Origin: Casuarina equisetifolia
Lineage: Eukaryota > Streptophyta > Magnoliopsida > Fagales > Casuarinaceae
Reading direction: 5' to 3'
DNA length: 64,000 nt
Assembly (NCBI GenBank): GCA_028551475.1
Contig: CM052360.1
Span: forward strand, 20,370,682 to 20,434,681
Shown here: piece after piece, positions 11,690 to 22,015 of the stretch
How positions within the stretch are numbered: position 1 is the first letter of the stretch
Layout: every line of letters begins with the position of its first letter
Made by a program: the position numbers and the translations under genes
Notes under the pieces: generated by a model
Seen by the model: only the letters and a program-made list of their open reading frames with translations
Databases searched by the model: none
What the model was told of the DNA's origin: nothing

Positions 11690-11905
11690 GCAGACTTTTC
11701 TCCCTCCATTGCAAAACGTGGGCAGATCTTTCTCTGACATTTTGCTGCAACAACCAGCCCCATGGTTAAGAGTCATCACTGACTGGTTCAGCGCAAAGTG
11801 CCATGCATCCTCCTTTTATAAATTGAAAAGAGATTAATTTTTATTTTTTCTTAACATTTCAGGTGACTGTCTACTTATAAATTATTATATTTTATTTGTT
11901 GTTTT
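11690..11905. repeat. Dispersed repeat R4, copy 1 (partner 12850-13050)
   Basis: The shared blocks 'ctgacattttgctgcaa', 'gcatcctccttttataaa' versus 'gcgtcctcctttttaaa', and 'ttataaattattatatttt' with 'atttgttgtttt' align to 12850-13050. With R3 and R5 this shows that the 10.7-13.1 kb and 16.4-17.6 kb intervals derive from a common low-copy unit. Confidence 0.5.
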
Positions 11906-12169
11906 GCTTAGAGATTGTGCATGTCGAATGAATCACAGGAGATAGGGTTCCTATGCAGAGCGAGAAGACGGATAAACAGTTAGTGGCTTTTGAAATCGAA
12001 AAAGCTGCAGGGAAGGTAAAAATATCACAGAAAAACTAAAAGAGACTTCTCATGGTCGTTTCTCAACCGCCTATTCAAAACCGCCACCCAACCCTTACAA
12101 TTGATTGGGACATGTTCCTTCCCTCCTCATAATTGAAGGCTACGGTACTAAGGACCACCGCATCATAAT

Positions 12170-12560
12170 TCAATGCAATGCATGGCCGATGGGCGTACGC
12201 CCAGCGCTGAAAAGCAGACGTCCTGCACATGCCTGTACAGGTGTTACAGCAACCTTTTCTTTTCCTTGCAGGCTTTGGAAGGACGCACTTTCTGTGCTAA
12301 CCATTGTGGTGACAGGAGCGAACGCCGGAAGGCTTTGTTTGCCGACACAGGTGATTAGTAGCATGAGCCTCAAGGCTTTGTTTTTGATTTCCTTTCTGCC
12401 ATTTCAACCGAAAAAGTCATATAACTTAAGTATTTAGGATAATGTTATATCTGTTGATAATTAAAGAAAACAAATCCAAAATTCCGGGAAACCAGCGGGC
12501 AGATGGGACTACTAAATACTCCTATACTGGGAATTAAATCCAAAGAAAACAAAACTGTAT
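12170..12560. repeat. Dispersed repeat R5, copy 1 (partner 16380-17600)
   Basis: Three collinear blocks recur. The 'ctgaaaagcagacgtcctg' block recurs near 16420. The 'tcaaggct...tttctgccatttcaa' and 'catataactta' block recurs at 17250-17330. The 'aaatactcctatactggg' block recurs at 17550. In the second copy they are spread out by other sequence. The 110-codon frame at 12105-12437 lies here but is not conserved in the second copy, so I do not call a gene. Confidence 0.5.
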
Positions 12561-12599
12561 GCCTCTCGTTGTTGGAGAGTGAATGCACTTTCTTTGCCT

Positions 12600-13050
12600 T
12601 CAATCTACTGACCTGAAACGAAAATCTTTTGGACAATGTGCAGCTGTGCAAAGTATTTGCTGTTGGGGAGTGACATATTGCAGGCCCACAACAAAAAAAG
12701 ACGGGTTTTGATGCTCACCTGATCTAAACGCAGTGAGGAGCGGATTGCTGACTGGTGGACAGATCTTTTCCAACAAAAAACAAAGGCCGTAGCAAGAAAT
12801 GCAAATATGCTGTCTCCCAATAGAAAGACGGGTTTTGTGGTCTCCACAACATCTGACATTTTGCTGCAAATCATGGTTGCTGACTCATGTATAATTGTCA
12901 TTGATTGTATGTCATTGATCAAGAGCCATCGTTGGGTGGGTTTGCACATGCGTCCTCCTTTTTAAAAAAGGAATTAATAAATTTTTATTTGTTCTTAATA
13001 TTTTACGTGATTGTCCATTTATAAATTGTTACATTTTATTTGTTGTTTGA
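12600..13050. repeat. Second copies of repeats R3 and R4
   Basis: Segments 12600-12850 (R3) and 12850-13050 (R4) lie next to each other here, whereas their partners at 10700-10915 and 11690-11905 are separated by a LINE 3'-end fragment. The overlapping minus frames at 12600-12949 are not preserved in the partner copy. Confidence 0.5.
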
Positions 13051-14204
13051 TTATATGGACAAAGCTTATGAACTTATAAAGCATTATTTTAGTCTTACAA
13101 GAAAGAGAGAATATACAAGATGTGTACAAATTTAATGTATATTTGATAAATTTTGACATATTTGACTATTTTTAAAAATTATCTATTTTATATTACAATA
13201 TTACAATATTGAAAGTCATTATGAAATTGTTAAATATGTAAAGATGGGTGTCTTTTTTTTTTTTCGTCATTTTCACAATGTGATAGTTGTTTAATAGTTT
13301 GAATAGTCTCCGCACTTGCAATTGGTTACAATTTTGTAGTTGAGTAGTTTTCAGGGAATTATGGGACAAAAAATAAATTTACTTGGTCTCAATGCAACCG
13401 AGGCCATCATTTTCTTTGGTTTGCACAAGTGCAAGACTATTTCGAATGGGTCACGGGGAGTAGGTTCCTATGCAGTTTGAGAATTCACGAGGGAGATTGG
13501 GAGGGTGAAAATGCAAAGAATAATCCGGAAAACGCAGAGAAAGTTAAGAGGTGTTAGTGTGACTTTTCTTGCCAGTGGGGTGGCCCCCCTTATAACTCCT
13601 TCCTCTTCTTCACCCTTTTTTCTTCTCTTCTTATAGGCCTCCCATGGCACCATCCACCGCAACCTACGGCCATAGAAAGAAGCATTCTCTTTGTGTTTGG
13701 GGAAGAGGCCTGAATGCTTAACTTCTCCGTCGTCACTAGCACCAGCCTCTCATTTTCCTTCATCTTCACAAGCACTTTCTCCTTCTTATTCTCCTTGTTC
13801 TTGCTTCTCTGCTCCCTCCTCTGCTTCCTTTCTCTTAAACCCATCTCAGATTTCCTCGCTTTCGGCTTCATTTCCTCTGCTTCATCCGCATCATTGAAGT
13901 ACACAACCAGGAAAGTATTTCCATGTTGCTATGACAGCGTCCGAACTTCTCGAAACGAGACTGACGTTCTAACCCGGCGGTGCTGGGCCTGGTTCATTTC
14001 TCTTCCTTTCGTGCAGCCCTTCTTCCCCATGCACTCAAAATTGGGGAAAACTGGTCTGGTTCCTCCTCGTTTAATTGTTCAAATTAAGTTACACATCTAT
14101 CTCATGTACGTATATAGTTCCTGTTGAAGGGTTCAGAGAGGACCTGCTTTGAGTTGTTTCCACAGTTTTTCCATCTTTTGTTGGAAGACATGGACTTCCG
14201 CCAT
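13051..14204. other. No confident gene; strand-skewed low-complexity tract
   Basis: From 13590 to 13910 the plus strand is rich in C and T, giving hydrophobic frames (13714-14127). The minus strand reads as a lysine- and glutamate-rich peptide (13590-13904). Either could come purely from strand composition. Part of 13960-14050 repeats 5880-6020. The tract lies just upstream of the ABC-transporter fragments, so a decayed leader exon is possible but not shown. Confidence 0.3.
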
Positions 14205-14274
14205 GCAAAGGATCAGCTAGCAACAGCTGTCTATGGTGACGCTGATGTTTATTTCCTGGGCGATCTCTCAGTGG
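14205..14274 (+). pseudogene. ABCC transporter NBD1 scrap
   Basis: The plus frame gives KDQLATAVYGDADVYFLGDLS. This resembles the stretch between the signature motif and the Walker B/D-loop of the first nucleotide-binding domain in plant ABCC (MRP) transporters, where one expects LARAVY.DADIYLLDDPFS. About 23 residues survive. It lies upstream of, and in the wrong order relative to, the N-terminal ABCC exons at 14715-15790, so the locus has been rearranged. Confidence 0.5.
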
Positions 14275-14318
14275 TTTATTTAGTGGCTATGCCATAAAAC
14301 ACTAATATTGCAGAACCT

Positions 14319-14348
14319 TATCCCTTAAGCATGGTGGTTTAAGTAATC
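14319..14348 (+). repeat. Displaced copy of an ABCC exon segment
   Basis: About 28 bases here are nearly identical, with one substitution, to about 15130-15160. At the second site they encode part of the ABCC stretch SLSLKHGGLSN. The match is far better than the general decay of the locus, so it looks like a local templated copy. The downstream 'aatccggaaaacgca' also recurs at about 13522. Confidence 0.6.
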
Positions 14349-14359
14349 CGGAAAACGCA

Positions 14360-14712
14360 ATGCCGTGGTGGTCCGGGTGGGCGGCAGGTTGTGGATGCCG
14401 CACTGAGTGCAATTCCGGAGGCTCCACAGCAGCATCCAAAACTCGCCGCCCACCAGGACCACCACGTCAACGACAACGAGGACCACAACATCGACGACAT
14501 CGTCAACCACGCACTGGGTGCAAATCCGGAGGTTTCACAGCAGCATCCACAACCTGCCGCCCACCAGGACCACCACGTCGACGACGAAGACCACAACATC
14601 GACGACATTGTCGACCACGCACTGGGTGCAAATCCGGAGGCTTCACAGCAGCATCCATAACCCGTCGCCCACCAGGACCATCTCGTCGATGTTGTGGTCC
14701 TCGTTGTCGTCA
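14360..14712. repeat. GC-rich tandem array with inverted (fold-back) arms
   Basis: A 108-111 bp unit is repeated about 2.7 times (phrases 'cgcactgggtgcaaatccgg' and 'caccaggaccaccacgtc'). In one plus frame it gives a histidine- and aspartate-rich repeat (GANPEASQQHPQPAAHQDHH). Other frames are open too, so coding is not implied. Two inverted pairs exist: 14362-14394 is complementary to 14542-14574 with about one mismatch, and about 28 bases near 14469-14496 are perfectly complementary to 14682-14710. The single strand could therefore fold into long hairpins. It lies directly between the two ABCC fragments. Confidence 0.75.
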
Positions 14713-14714
14713 AT

Positions 14715-15790
14715 GCCGGGATTTGGAGCCAAATTACCTTCCAGCGGCCAAATCCTATCTTTAGAGGAGGTCGAATTCAAAAACTTGAATTGCTTCATAT
14801 TCCTGCGGTTCCTCAATCTGAAACAGTGGAAGAGCTTTCCTTGTTGCTAGAAGAATTGCTTAGAAAGCAGACGTTTCAAGATACTTCACTAACTAAAGCC
14901 ACAGCCCACATCATACAGAAATCCTTGGTCAAAAATGCAGTTTTTGCAGGTAACACTTTCTTTTTTGTAATCGTGTTTTCTTTTCTGTTCCACAAGTTTT
15001 ATATCTCTTGCTCATCCTTTTTTGGCAGGAATGAACACAATTGCTTCCTACATGGGTCCCCTTCTGATCTCAAACTTTGTGGTATACGAGTTCGTGCTGC
15101 TCTAACTGTATTAATTTACAAGAAATCCTTATCCCTTAAGCACGGTGGTTTAAGTAATGGCAAAATCATAAAGAAGCTGAAAGAATTGGAGACTTCTGCG
15201 GGCACATTCATGAAGTTTGGTTGCTTCCAATCCAAGTAGTTCTGGCCCTGCTCATCCTTTACAAGAATCTTGGCGCTGCCCCTCCATCGCTGCTCTCTGT
15301 GCCACCGTCCTGATTACTACCAATATTCAAGAACGGCTCTCCTCCAAGATTATGGACGCTAAGGATTCAAGAATCAAAGTGACTTCCAAGACTCTGAAGA
15401 GCATGAGAGTTTTGAAGTTGCTTCGTGGGAATCCACATTCTTGAAGAGGCTCCTTCATCTTTGCAAAATAGAGTAATTTGCTGAAGAGATAGCTCTACAC
15501 TCAATCAGCAGTAGCCTTTTCTTTTGGGCTTTTCCAACTTTTGTTTCGGTCACCACTTTTGTGTATGCATTGCATTGAACACATCATTAACAGCAGGCAC
15601 AGTCCTCTCAGCTTTAGCCACGTGTCGAATTTTGCAAGAACCTATCTACAACTTACCAGGGCTCATTACCACGATCACACAAACAAAGGTCCCAGTTCAT
15701 CGAATCCAGAATTTCATTGGAGAAGAAGATCGAGAGATGTTGATTTACTGCCATACTTCACCATAGAGAAGTTGATTTATTGCTATCTCT
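14715..15790 (+). pseudogene. ABCC (MRP-type) transporter pseudogene, N-terminal TMD region
   Basis: The first exon (14715-14949) encodes AGIWSQITFQRPNPIF, then RIQKLELLHIP and the segment ending in KNAVFAG. It closes with a donor GT at 14950. An acceptor CAG at 15026-15028 opens the next exon with GMNTIASYMGPLLISNFV. Then the gene jumps to GIRVRAALTVLIYKKSLSL, so roughly 130 residues of the first transmembrane domain are deleted. Further pieces follow in shifting frames: IQVVLALLILYKNLGAA, then SSKIMDAKDSRIKVTSKTLK, MRVLKL, and near the end GTVLSALATCRILQEPIYNL with IGEED. This order is that of plant ABCC exporters of the ABCC3/ABCC8/ABCC9 type. Several frameshifts and stops make it non-functional. 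Confidence 0.88.
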
Positions 15791-18585
15791 GTTAAAAGGT
15801 CATTTATCATTTACTAGTTAATGAAAGTGGGGTCAGTTTCAGTCTCTTCATAGCTTGAAAGTCATAGAGTCTCATGTTTTTTCTTATGGAATTATTGCGT
15901 CAAAGAATCATCCTGAAAATTTCCGCCATCCTTTCTCTCTATCTATCTACTGTTATTCGACACGTTGCTCGAAAGTCATAAATACTTGCCTCGTTGAAAA
16001 ATAATTCAGGACAACCGGAAGGATCGATGAGTCAAGAGTTGAGTCTTCGGATCTCAAATTAGACTTGGGCGTTGGAGTTTTGTATGACTTAAGAATATAC
16101 TACTTAGTTTATAGATTTCAAACTTTTGAGTGCATGGAGTCGATTTCTGCTAAGAACGGATCATGCCTGCAGTAATTGATTGGTAAATCATGATTTAGCT
16201 AAATTTTGTGAATGTAAATAGTAAATCATGCATGCGGAAATAATTTGACACAACAAAGAAAGACAGTCATGTTGCATGGATACCGAGTGTAACATAATCT
16301 TGTCACGAATTAAAACTTTGTTTGTTAAGGCAAAACTTCTATTACATATTTTGGTGATAAAATAATACAAAGGAAAGCGTGGGAGAGTGTAAATGCATTG
16401 CCGATTGATGTCCGCTCAAAACTGAAAAACAGACGCGCTGCACATGGTCGGTTTACAATGACTTAATGACCAAAACTTCTAAAGGCAAAAGAAAAGGCAA
16501 CAACACAATGTACAAGTAAAGAATAATTATCATAATGTAATTACACGGTACATAAACAGTATTCTAATTTTTAATAAAAAGAAAATTTTAATAAAAACTA
16601 CTACTTTTCAAGAAATGATAAATATAATCAAATGAAACGTACTTATCACTCGTTGTTAACATAATCTTGGTAGATCAACGTTACATCCAGTGTACTAGTT
16701 TCTAAGATCAAACAAGATATCTTTGAAAATCAAAACATCGTCGTATAGGCCTCCTTGATTACATCAATCTCAAGAGTCATAAATTATTTTTTATTATTCA
16801 TTATATAATTTTCTTAAGCATTTTAAAAGTTTTATTTTATATTATCTTATTACCTGAAGTTCAGGATTATGTATTGAGAGTTAGGTTTAACGCCTTACCC
16901 TATGTAGTCTTTTTACATAGGTTTTAAGCCTTAATTTATACTGTGAGATAAATATCAAAATAAAGTTTAAACTTTTTTTTAAAAAAAAAAAAGAAGCATC
17001 GTCGTACAGTATATGTTTCTAACGTCACCGCACTGTCGTTTGTCATAAATACGACTGTTGAAGACTGACAGCTGAAACTGACCAAAAAATAATAAGAAGA
17101 AAATTACAAAACAGGCGAAGACTAGTCCAAATCCGGTACAACCAAAACAGAGATTTGGAATGGACGTTCCAACAGCATGTGCGGAACCCGCAATTCCGAA
17201 GTGATGGCGACCTCGGTTGTCGACATAAACTTCTCTAGAGGCGCTTACTAGCATGGGGCTCAAGGCTTGCTCCTGATTTCTTTCCTGCCATTTCAGCTGA
17301 AAAAATCATATAACTTAGATATTTAGGAATAATGGTTATATTGCAAATTTCTCTCCTTTCATTTCAACTAAAAAAATCGTATAACTTGCATTACTAGCAT
17401 CGAACGCAATGCATTATAGATAATGTACAAGGATAATAGCATTTGCGATAATATCTGATTCAAATCCAACGATGGACAGAAATTCCCACTCACCGACTGG
17501 ATCGCACGATCCAAGCCTCATCCCGGGTAGACCAGCGAAGAGATAGGACCACCAAATACTCCTATACTGGGGAATAAATTCACAAAGAAAAAGGCCGTAT
17601 GGCAGTCATTTCAGAGGCAACGGCTGGAAGGCATTAGATGCCCTGGGGTTGGTCAACTTTTACGGCAACACCATGTTAGCCTTCAATGGTAACTTTTCTT
17701 ACCATAACATCCTTATGTTGCAGACAGGTCCCCTGTGGGTAATGGTTTTGCGCAGTAATGAAAGTGGGTGGTTGATCTTGGGTAGTGGTCAATTTACAAA
17801 TACAGAGAGAACAATTGTACGCCAAGTGTCATATACATTGTTGCCATCCCTTATAAATTGTTAAAATTAATGTGGGTTGTTTGATATTGTTTTAAATTTT
17901 CTTTGAAAATTTTCATTAAAATAAAACATATATATTTTATACAATCAATTATGAAAGAAAAAGATGATGAGTTTTTTAATATGATACTAGAGTTTTAATT
18001 CAAGAAATTGTACCTTTTGCTCTTGAAACCTATAAGCATGATGATTTATGGAGAAATCTATTATCCTTAATACAAAATCTACTGCTCACATTGATTATGA
18101 AAGAGATTGTTGAGAATAATATAACTTTTTTTTCATTGTCTAAACCTTATTTAAGATTTTTTAGGAATAATTTTTTTCTTCTTTATTAAAAAACATAAAA
18201 CTAAATAAGAAATCCACAAATTCTTACATGAACAATTAAAGTCTTGTTTATGTACTTTGTTAAGTGTCAGTAATCTAAGATTTTGAGTGAAGGAACATGA
18301 CCACCTCAGCAATCTCGGGAGTTCAAACTTCAGGAATGCCACTTAATGCTAAAGCAAAACAGTAAGTAAAAGTTAGGAAGATCTCACAATATAATATTTC
18401 CCTACACAAGAAAATGCCATATAGAGTTCTAGACTTATACTCAAAGACATTCATCCACAACTTATAACAGCTTAGATAAGTGAAACTAACGTTAAAGGAA
18501 CCAGATGTTTGCTTTCTTATCTTGACAAATATGGTTGTGATATTTGGGTTCCTCTGACACGTGGCTTATCTGAACTGATCTGCAC
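15791..18585. other. Intergenic; second dispersed copy of repeat R5
   Basis: Apart from the R5 blocks (about 16380-16450, 17150-17340, 17400-17620) no gene or transposon protein was recognised. The frame at 17649-17864 is not supported by any family. The phrase 'aaaaggtcatttatc' at 15794-15808 resembles the LINE target at 24751-24763. Confidence 0.4.
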
Positions 18586-18753
18586 AGTGGAGACCATGAG
18601 ATTCGTTGTTCGAACAGGAGGTTCCTCTTGGAAAGCTTCTTGAAGGAACTCCCAACTGGCACGGTTAGGTTCTCCTCCAAGGTGGTCTGTATTGAGGAAT
18701 CGGGCTTCCTTAAACTGGTGCATCTTGCTGACGGAACCATCCTTAAAGCAAAG
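18586..18753 (+). pseudogene. FAD-dependent monooxygenase exon (5' piece)
   Basis: Fifty-six codons read SGDHEIRCSNRRFLLESF, then LPTGTVRFSSKVVCIEESGF and KLVHLADGTILKAK. The phrases 'IRFSSK', 'LVHLADGT.LK.K' and the arginine-rich 'RC..R..LLE' are typical of plant FAD-dependent monooxygenases of the MO1 / zeaxanthin epoxidase-like class, in the part preceding the conserved GCDGVNS motif. The exon ends with a good donor GTAAAC at 18754. A TGA lies in frame just upstream, at 18571. The FAD-binding N-terminus (GxGxxG) is not found, so this is a gene fragment. Its continuation is at 23432-23645. Confidence 0.82.
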
Positions 18754-19913
18754 GTAAACTTGTTGTGGCTCTGTTGACACATGTGTATGTGTGTGAGTCC
18801 TCATCTTTTCAATTATATGCACTCTAAATAAATTCACATTAATATGCAATCTCTCAAAATCTTTAACCAAACCTCATATGTTTGCTTTTCATTCCTCTCT
18901 CCACTAATGTAAGCCAATCATTTAACCAAAAATCAATAGGACTTTTATAAGCTTGTAATGTAAGGTTGGGCTAGGGGTAAGATAAAAGTCATTTAGGCTT
19001 AATTCACCCATGAACACATTACTTTCTAGGATCTCATCGAAAACTCTTGTCACTTTCTACCATCATTTTTCTCATTCTTTTCTATTTAAAAATGCTCGAT
19101 TTCACTTGGATTCTAATACTCACAAAGCCACAATCATGCTTGCATCAATAAAACAAGTAAAAGTACTAGACATGTAGTCACTATACTCTTATCTTGCCAA
19201 TCATTTCAATTGCTATGCTTAATGGCCTAATTCAAAACATTGAATGGCTTAAATATGATAAGGAATGATAAGAGGATTCCATTCTTGGACAAATGTTGTA
19301 CTTCTTTTTTTTTTCTTTTTTTTTTTTTGTAGAAATGAAATACTATGCCCCACTTAATCATTGTAATCAATTTCTTCCCATGCTCCATCTTCTTTTCAAC
19401 CTTTATTCATCTCAAACAAACTTCCATCCTACAAGTTAATATGTTCATGGATGTGGGACAATAAGATAAGTTGTTCAAGGCTTATGGCTATATATATGTG
19501 GGTGTCATTAAAAAAAAATGGATAAGAATCAAGGCTCATTGGAGTGACTGGTGATAAATAAATAGGGTTGGCTTGAAAGGCTCAAACGATCCAAAGAATG
19601 GCCTAAATCATTTTCTTAATTAGATGCAGCTTAGGATTTCGCCTCAAGAGAAAATCAAACAAATTCTAAGATTCAGGTGAGATCTAAGAAAATCACATAC
19701 TTCACATGAATATTCTCTAGAGATACACACAATTTCAAAAATGAAGGACTTTTAGTGCTTAATAGGTGGATCAACATAATCAAAATCACACTTAACTCAC
19801 ACCACAATTGCAAGTTTGAACAAAATCTATATCTTTCAAAGAATCACCAAGAATTCACAACATGGGATGTAATCATGATATAAAAAAAATTTTAATCAAA
19901 TTTAGCACATAGG

Positions 19914-19930
19914 TTCTTTCCCCACCCCCA
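19914..19930 (-). other. Polypurine-like tract of the Athila-like element
   Basis: The minus strand reads AAGTTTGGGGGTGGGGAAAG over about 19914-19933. Such 'AAGTTTGGGGG' tracts are typical of the 3' internal region of plant Athila/LARD elements. It is interrupted by a pyrimidine, so its role as a true plus-strand primer is uncertain. Confidence 0.45.
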
Positions 19931-20093
19931 AACTTGAATGAAACATTGTCCTCAATGCAAAAACAAAAGAAAGCAATAATAATGAAAGAATAGGAATGAG
20001 AAAAGTCCCTTGATTGTAGGTTATATCCATGTAGAGCTTTGAGGAGATGATGGTGACAAAACTTCTAATGAAAAGACTAAAACGAAATTGCTT

Positions 20094-20113
20094 GGGTTGC
20101 CTCCCAAGAAGCG
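20094..20113 (-). other. Conserved 'GGGAGGCAACCC' motif of Athila/LARD elements
   Basis: The minus strand carries 'GCGCTTCTTGGGAGGCAACC', a motif widely found downstream of gag/pol in Athila-related and LARD elements. It directly follows the ORF relic at 20157-20369, which shows that pol has been excised between gag and this 3' region. Confidence 0.55.
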
Positions 20114-20156
20114 CTTGCTTTATAGTTTTTAGCCAAACTATCCTGGATGTCGTTGC

Positions 20157-20369
20157 TCAAGGAGGATGAAACTCCAACAGTTTCAGAGACAGTTTGTGTC
20201 GTTTGATGGTTGTGCATTCTTCAATAAGCACAACTGTCTCATATACTTCCAGCTTCCTTTTGTTCTCTAGTCTCTCATTCAAAAGTTTTGCATAACTAGA
20301 TATTTGAACTGGAGTATCTGCAAAAGGAATGTTAATGTGCAGTTTTAAAAATATATCAAGGAATTCCAA
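20157..20369 (-). pseudogene. Athila polyprotein segment between gag and protease
   Basis: The frame gives FLDIFLKLHINIPFADTP, then SSYAKLLNERLENKRKLE and VVLIEECTTIK. This is the characteristic Athila/Ty3 stretch that precedes the aspartic protease (usual form: FK.LHINIPF.EAL..MPSYAKF...L..KRKL). It stops shortly after, where the protease should begin. Gag ends at 20444, about 75 bases upstream on the minus strand. Confidence 0.75.
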
Positions 20370-20443
20370 AAACTACTTAGCTTTTATGTGTTTCTAGAAT
20401 CTCTGGGCAGATGGAGTTGGAGGCATAAAGGACTCATGATTTA

Positions 20444-21625
20444 CTAGAGCAAGGTTGTACCTCGGTGTCTCCTTAAGTTGTATGCTGACATCCTTATTTG
20501 TTTCTTTAAAAATATTATGTCAGCATTATCTTTTCCCAATTGCATGCCACATGTTAGGGTTATTACCTCTATGGTATCTATAAGGCTTTTCTCCACATCG
20601 CTAGGCCAAGAACCCTCCTGATTATTTGAGATCATGCTGATCAGTTGACTCATTTGCACCTTTAATCTTCGGAATGAAGCTTTGTTTCTTTGAAAACTTG
20701 CTTCAATCCTCTCTGAAATGTTCTGTGTGGTGTTGGCCAGGTCACTGATCATGTCTTCTAAGTTAGGTTTCACCTCTTCTATTTGCCAAAATGTTGGTTG
20801 CGGTCTCATCTCACTTGGGTTACTCCATGAAAAAGTTTGATGGTTGTGCCATCCCAGATTGTACATATTGGAGTAATAATCATTTTGTGACCTGCTAGGA
20901 ATCCCAACAAAATTAACATTATCATTATAATGAGCATAAGGGTTACCTACTTGACATTTTGTGCTCTTATGTGCTCCACCACAAAATTCACACTCTCTAT
21001 TCTTTAAGAACACTTCCAATTCTGCACATAAGTCAGCGAGGGTATCTACTTCATGGACTCCACTTGCTTGATGCATTGGTAGTCTCTTAGTAAACCATTG
21101 ATAATTATCAAATGTCATCTCCTCTAGAAAATTAAATGCCTTTTCTGGTGTTTTGCTATGTAAGTTCCCTCTTGTAGCTGTATCAATTATACAACAAAGA
21201 TTCATACTACATCCATCATAAAAAGTTTGTACTTGTAGCCACGTGGGTAGTCCATGATTTGGACATATCCTTAAAAGTTCTTTGAATCTCTCCCAAGCTT
21301 CATACAATAATTCATTATTCATCTGCTCAAAAGTGGAAATGTTGTTACGCAATTTAGCAGATCTTGCAAAAGGAAAGAACTTACCAAGAAATTTCTGAGC
21401 TAAATCATCCCATGTAGTAATCAATCTTGTAGGAAGTGAAGAGAACCAATTTTTAGCTATATCTTTTAGAGAAAATGGAAATAGTTTTAACATGATAACA
21501 TCTTTTGTGACTCCATGATCTCCAATCATGTCACAGAATTCAAGGAATGCTTCAATGTGAGCTTTTGGATCCTCATTTGGTAGCCCACTATATTGCACAA
21601 ATTTTTGAAGCATCTTGATGAGCAC
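20444..21625 (-). CDS. gag: Athila-like Ty3 retrotransposon Gag
   Basis: The 393-residue frame carries a Retrotrans_gag core: SGLPNEDPKAHIEAFLEFCD at about 13-32, KLFPFSLKDIAKNWFSSLP at about 47-65, and LYEAWERFKELLRICPNHGLP at about 107-127. A zinc knuckle C-x2-C-x3-H-x4-C (CEFCGGAHKSTKC) is at about 212-224. A coiled, asparagine-rich tail follows. The listed start is a GTG; the frame is open upstream to about 21750 and still looks like gag (IQANNFEIKP), so the real N-terminus is further upstream. Gag would package element RNA in cytoplasmic particles. With pol absent, mobility would depend on another element's enzymes. Confidence 0.85.
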   Translation of the reverse strand: MLIKMLQKFVQYSGLPNEDPKAHIEAFLEFCDMIGDHGVTKDVIMLKLFPFSLKDIAKNWFSSLPTRLITTWDDLAQKFLGKFFPFARSAKLRNNISTFEQMNNELLYEAWERFKELLRICPNHGLPTWLQVQTFYDGCSMNLCCIIDTATRGNLHSKTPEKAFNFLEEMTFDNYQWFTKRLPMHQASGVHEVDTLADLCAELEVFLKNRECEFCGGAHKSTKCQVGNPYAHYNDNVNFVGIPSRSQNDYYSNMYNLGWHNHQTFSWSNPSEMRPQPTFWQIEEVKPNLEDMISDLANTTQNISERIEASFQRNKASFRRLKVQMSQLISMISNNQEGSWPSDVEKSLIDTIEVITLTCGMQLGKDNADIIFLKKQIRMSAYNLRRHRGTTLL

Positions 21626-21990
21626 GGGCTTGATCTCAAAGTTATTTGCCTGAATTGCAGGCCTAATGCTTGATGTGGCATTCCAAAATGTTGGTGCAAC
21701 ATAGTCTTTTAAAAGTCTATATGTACCATCATATGTTTCTATCCTTGTTACTTAATCTTTCATAATAACAACTTAACAAAGAATTTTTTTTTCAAAATAA
21801 AAATAATGAAGCAAAATAAAAATAAAACCAAAAAAATGATTTTTTTTTCTTTTTTTTTAAGAACTAGAGAAAAAAAATTTCAAGAATTAAAAGAAAAAAT
21901 TTTTATTTAAAAAAAATTAAAAGAAAATAAAAGCTAGATTAAACCTAGAAATCATTCGGTATTAATATTAATCAGCAGTAAAACAACCAA

Positions 21991-22008
21991 TTCCCGGCAA
22001 CGGCACCA
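21991..22008 (-). other. Primer-binding site for tRNA-Asp
   Basis: The minus strand reads TGGTGCCGTTGCCGGGAA, complementary to the 3' end of plant tRNA-Asp with two apparent deviations from the usual TGGCGCCGTTGCCGGGGA. It is separated from the LTR by a few bases. tRNA-Asp priming is known for Athila-type elements and supports that placement. Confidence 0.8.
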
Positions 22009-22015
22009 AAAACTT

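Noticed and set aside
12105-12949. Several overlapping 60-114 codon frames on both strands
   Set aside because: They lie in repeats R3 and R5, and their partners at 10.7 and 16.4-17.3 kb do not keep the frames.
13590-13904. 104-codon highly charged minus-strand ORF, and the overlapping hydrophobic plus ORF at 13714-14127
   Set aside because: Strong C+T versus A+G strand skew opens frames on both strands. No motif, splice structure or second copy supports a gene.
18400-19900. A 3' LTR for the Athila-like element
   Set aside because: I looked for text matching the 22016-23294 LTR (its 'gtatcgtcccatagagattgg' and 'agagttatca' ends) left of gag and found none, so only one LTR is reported.
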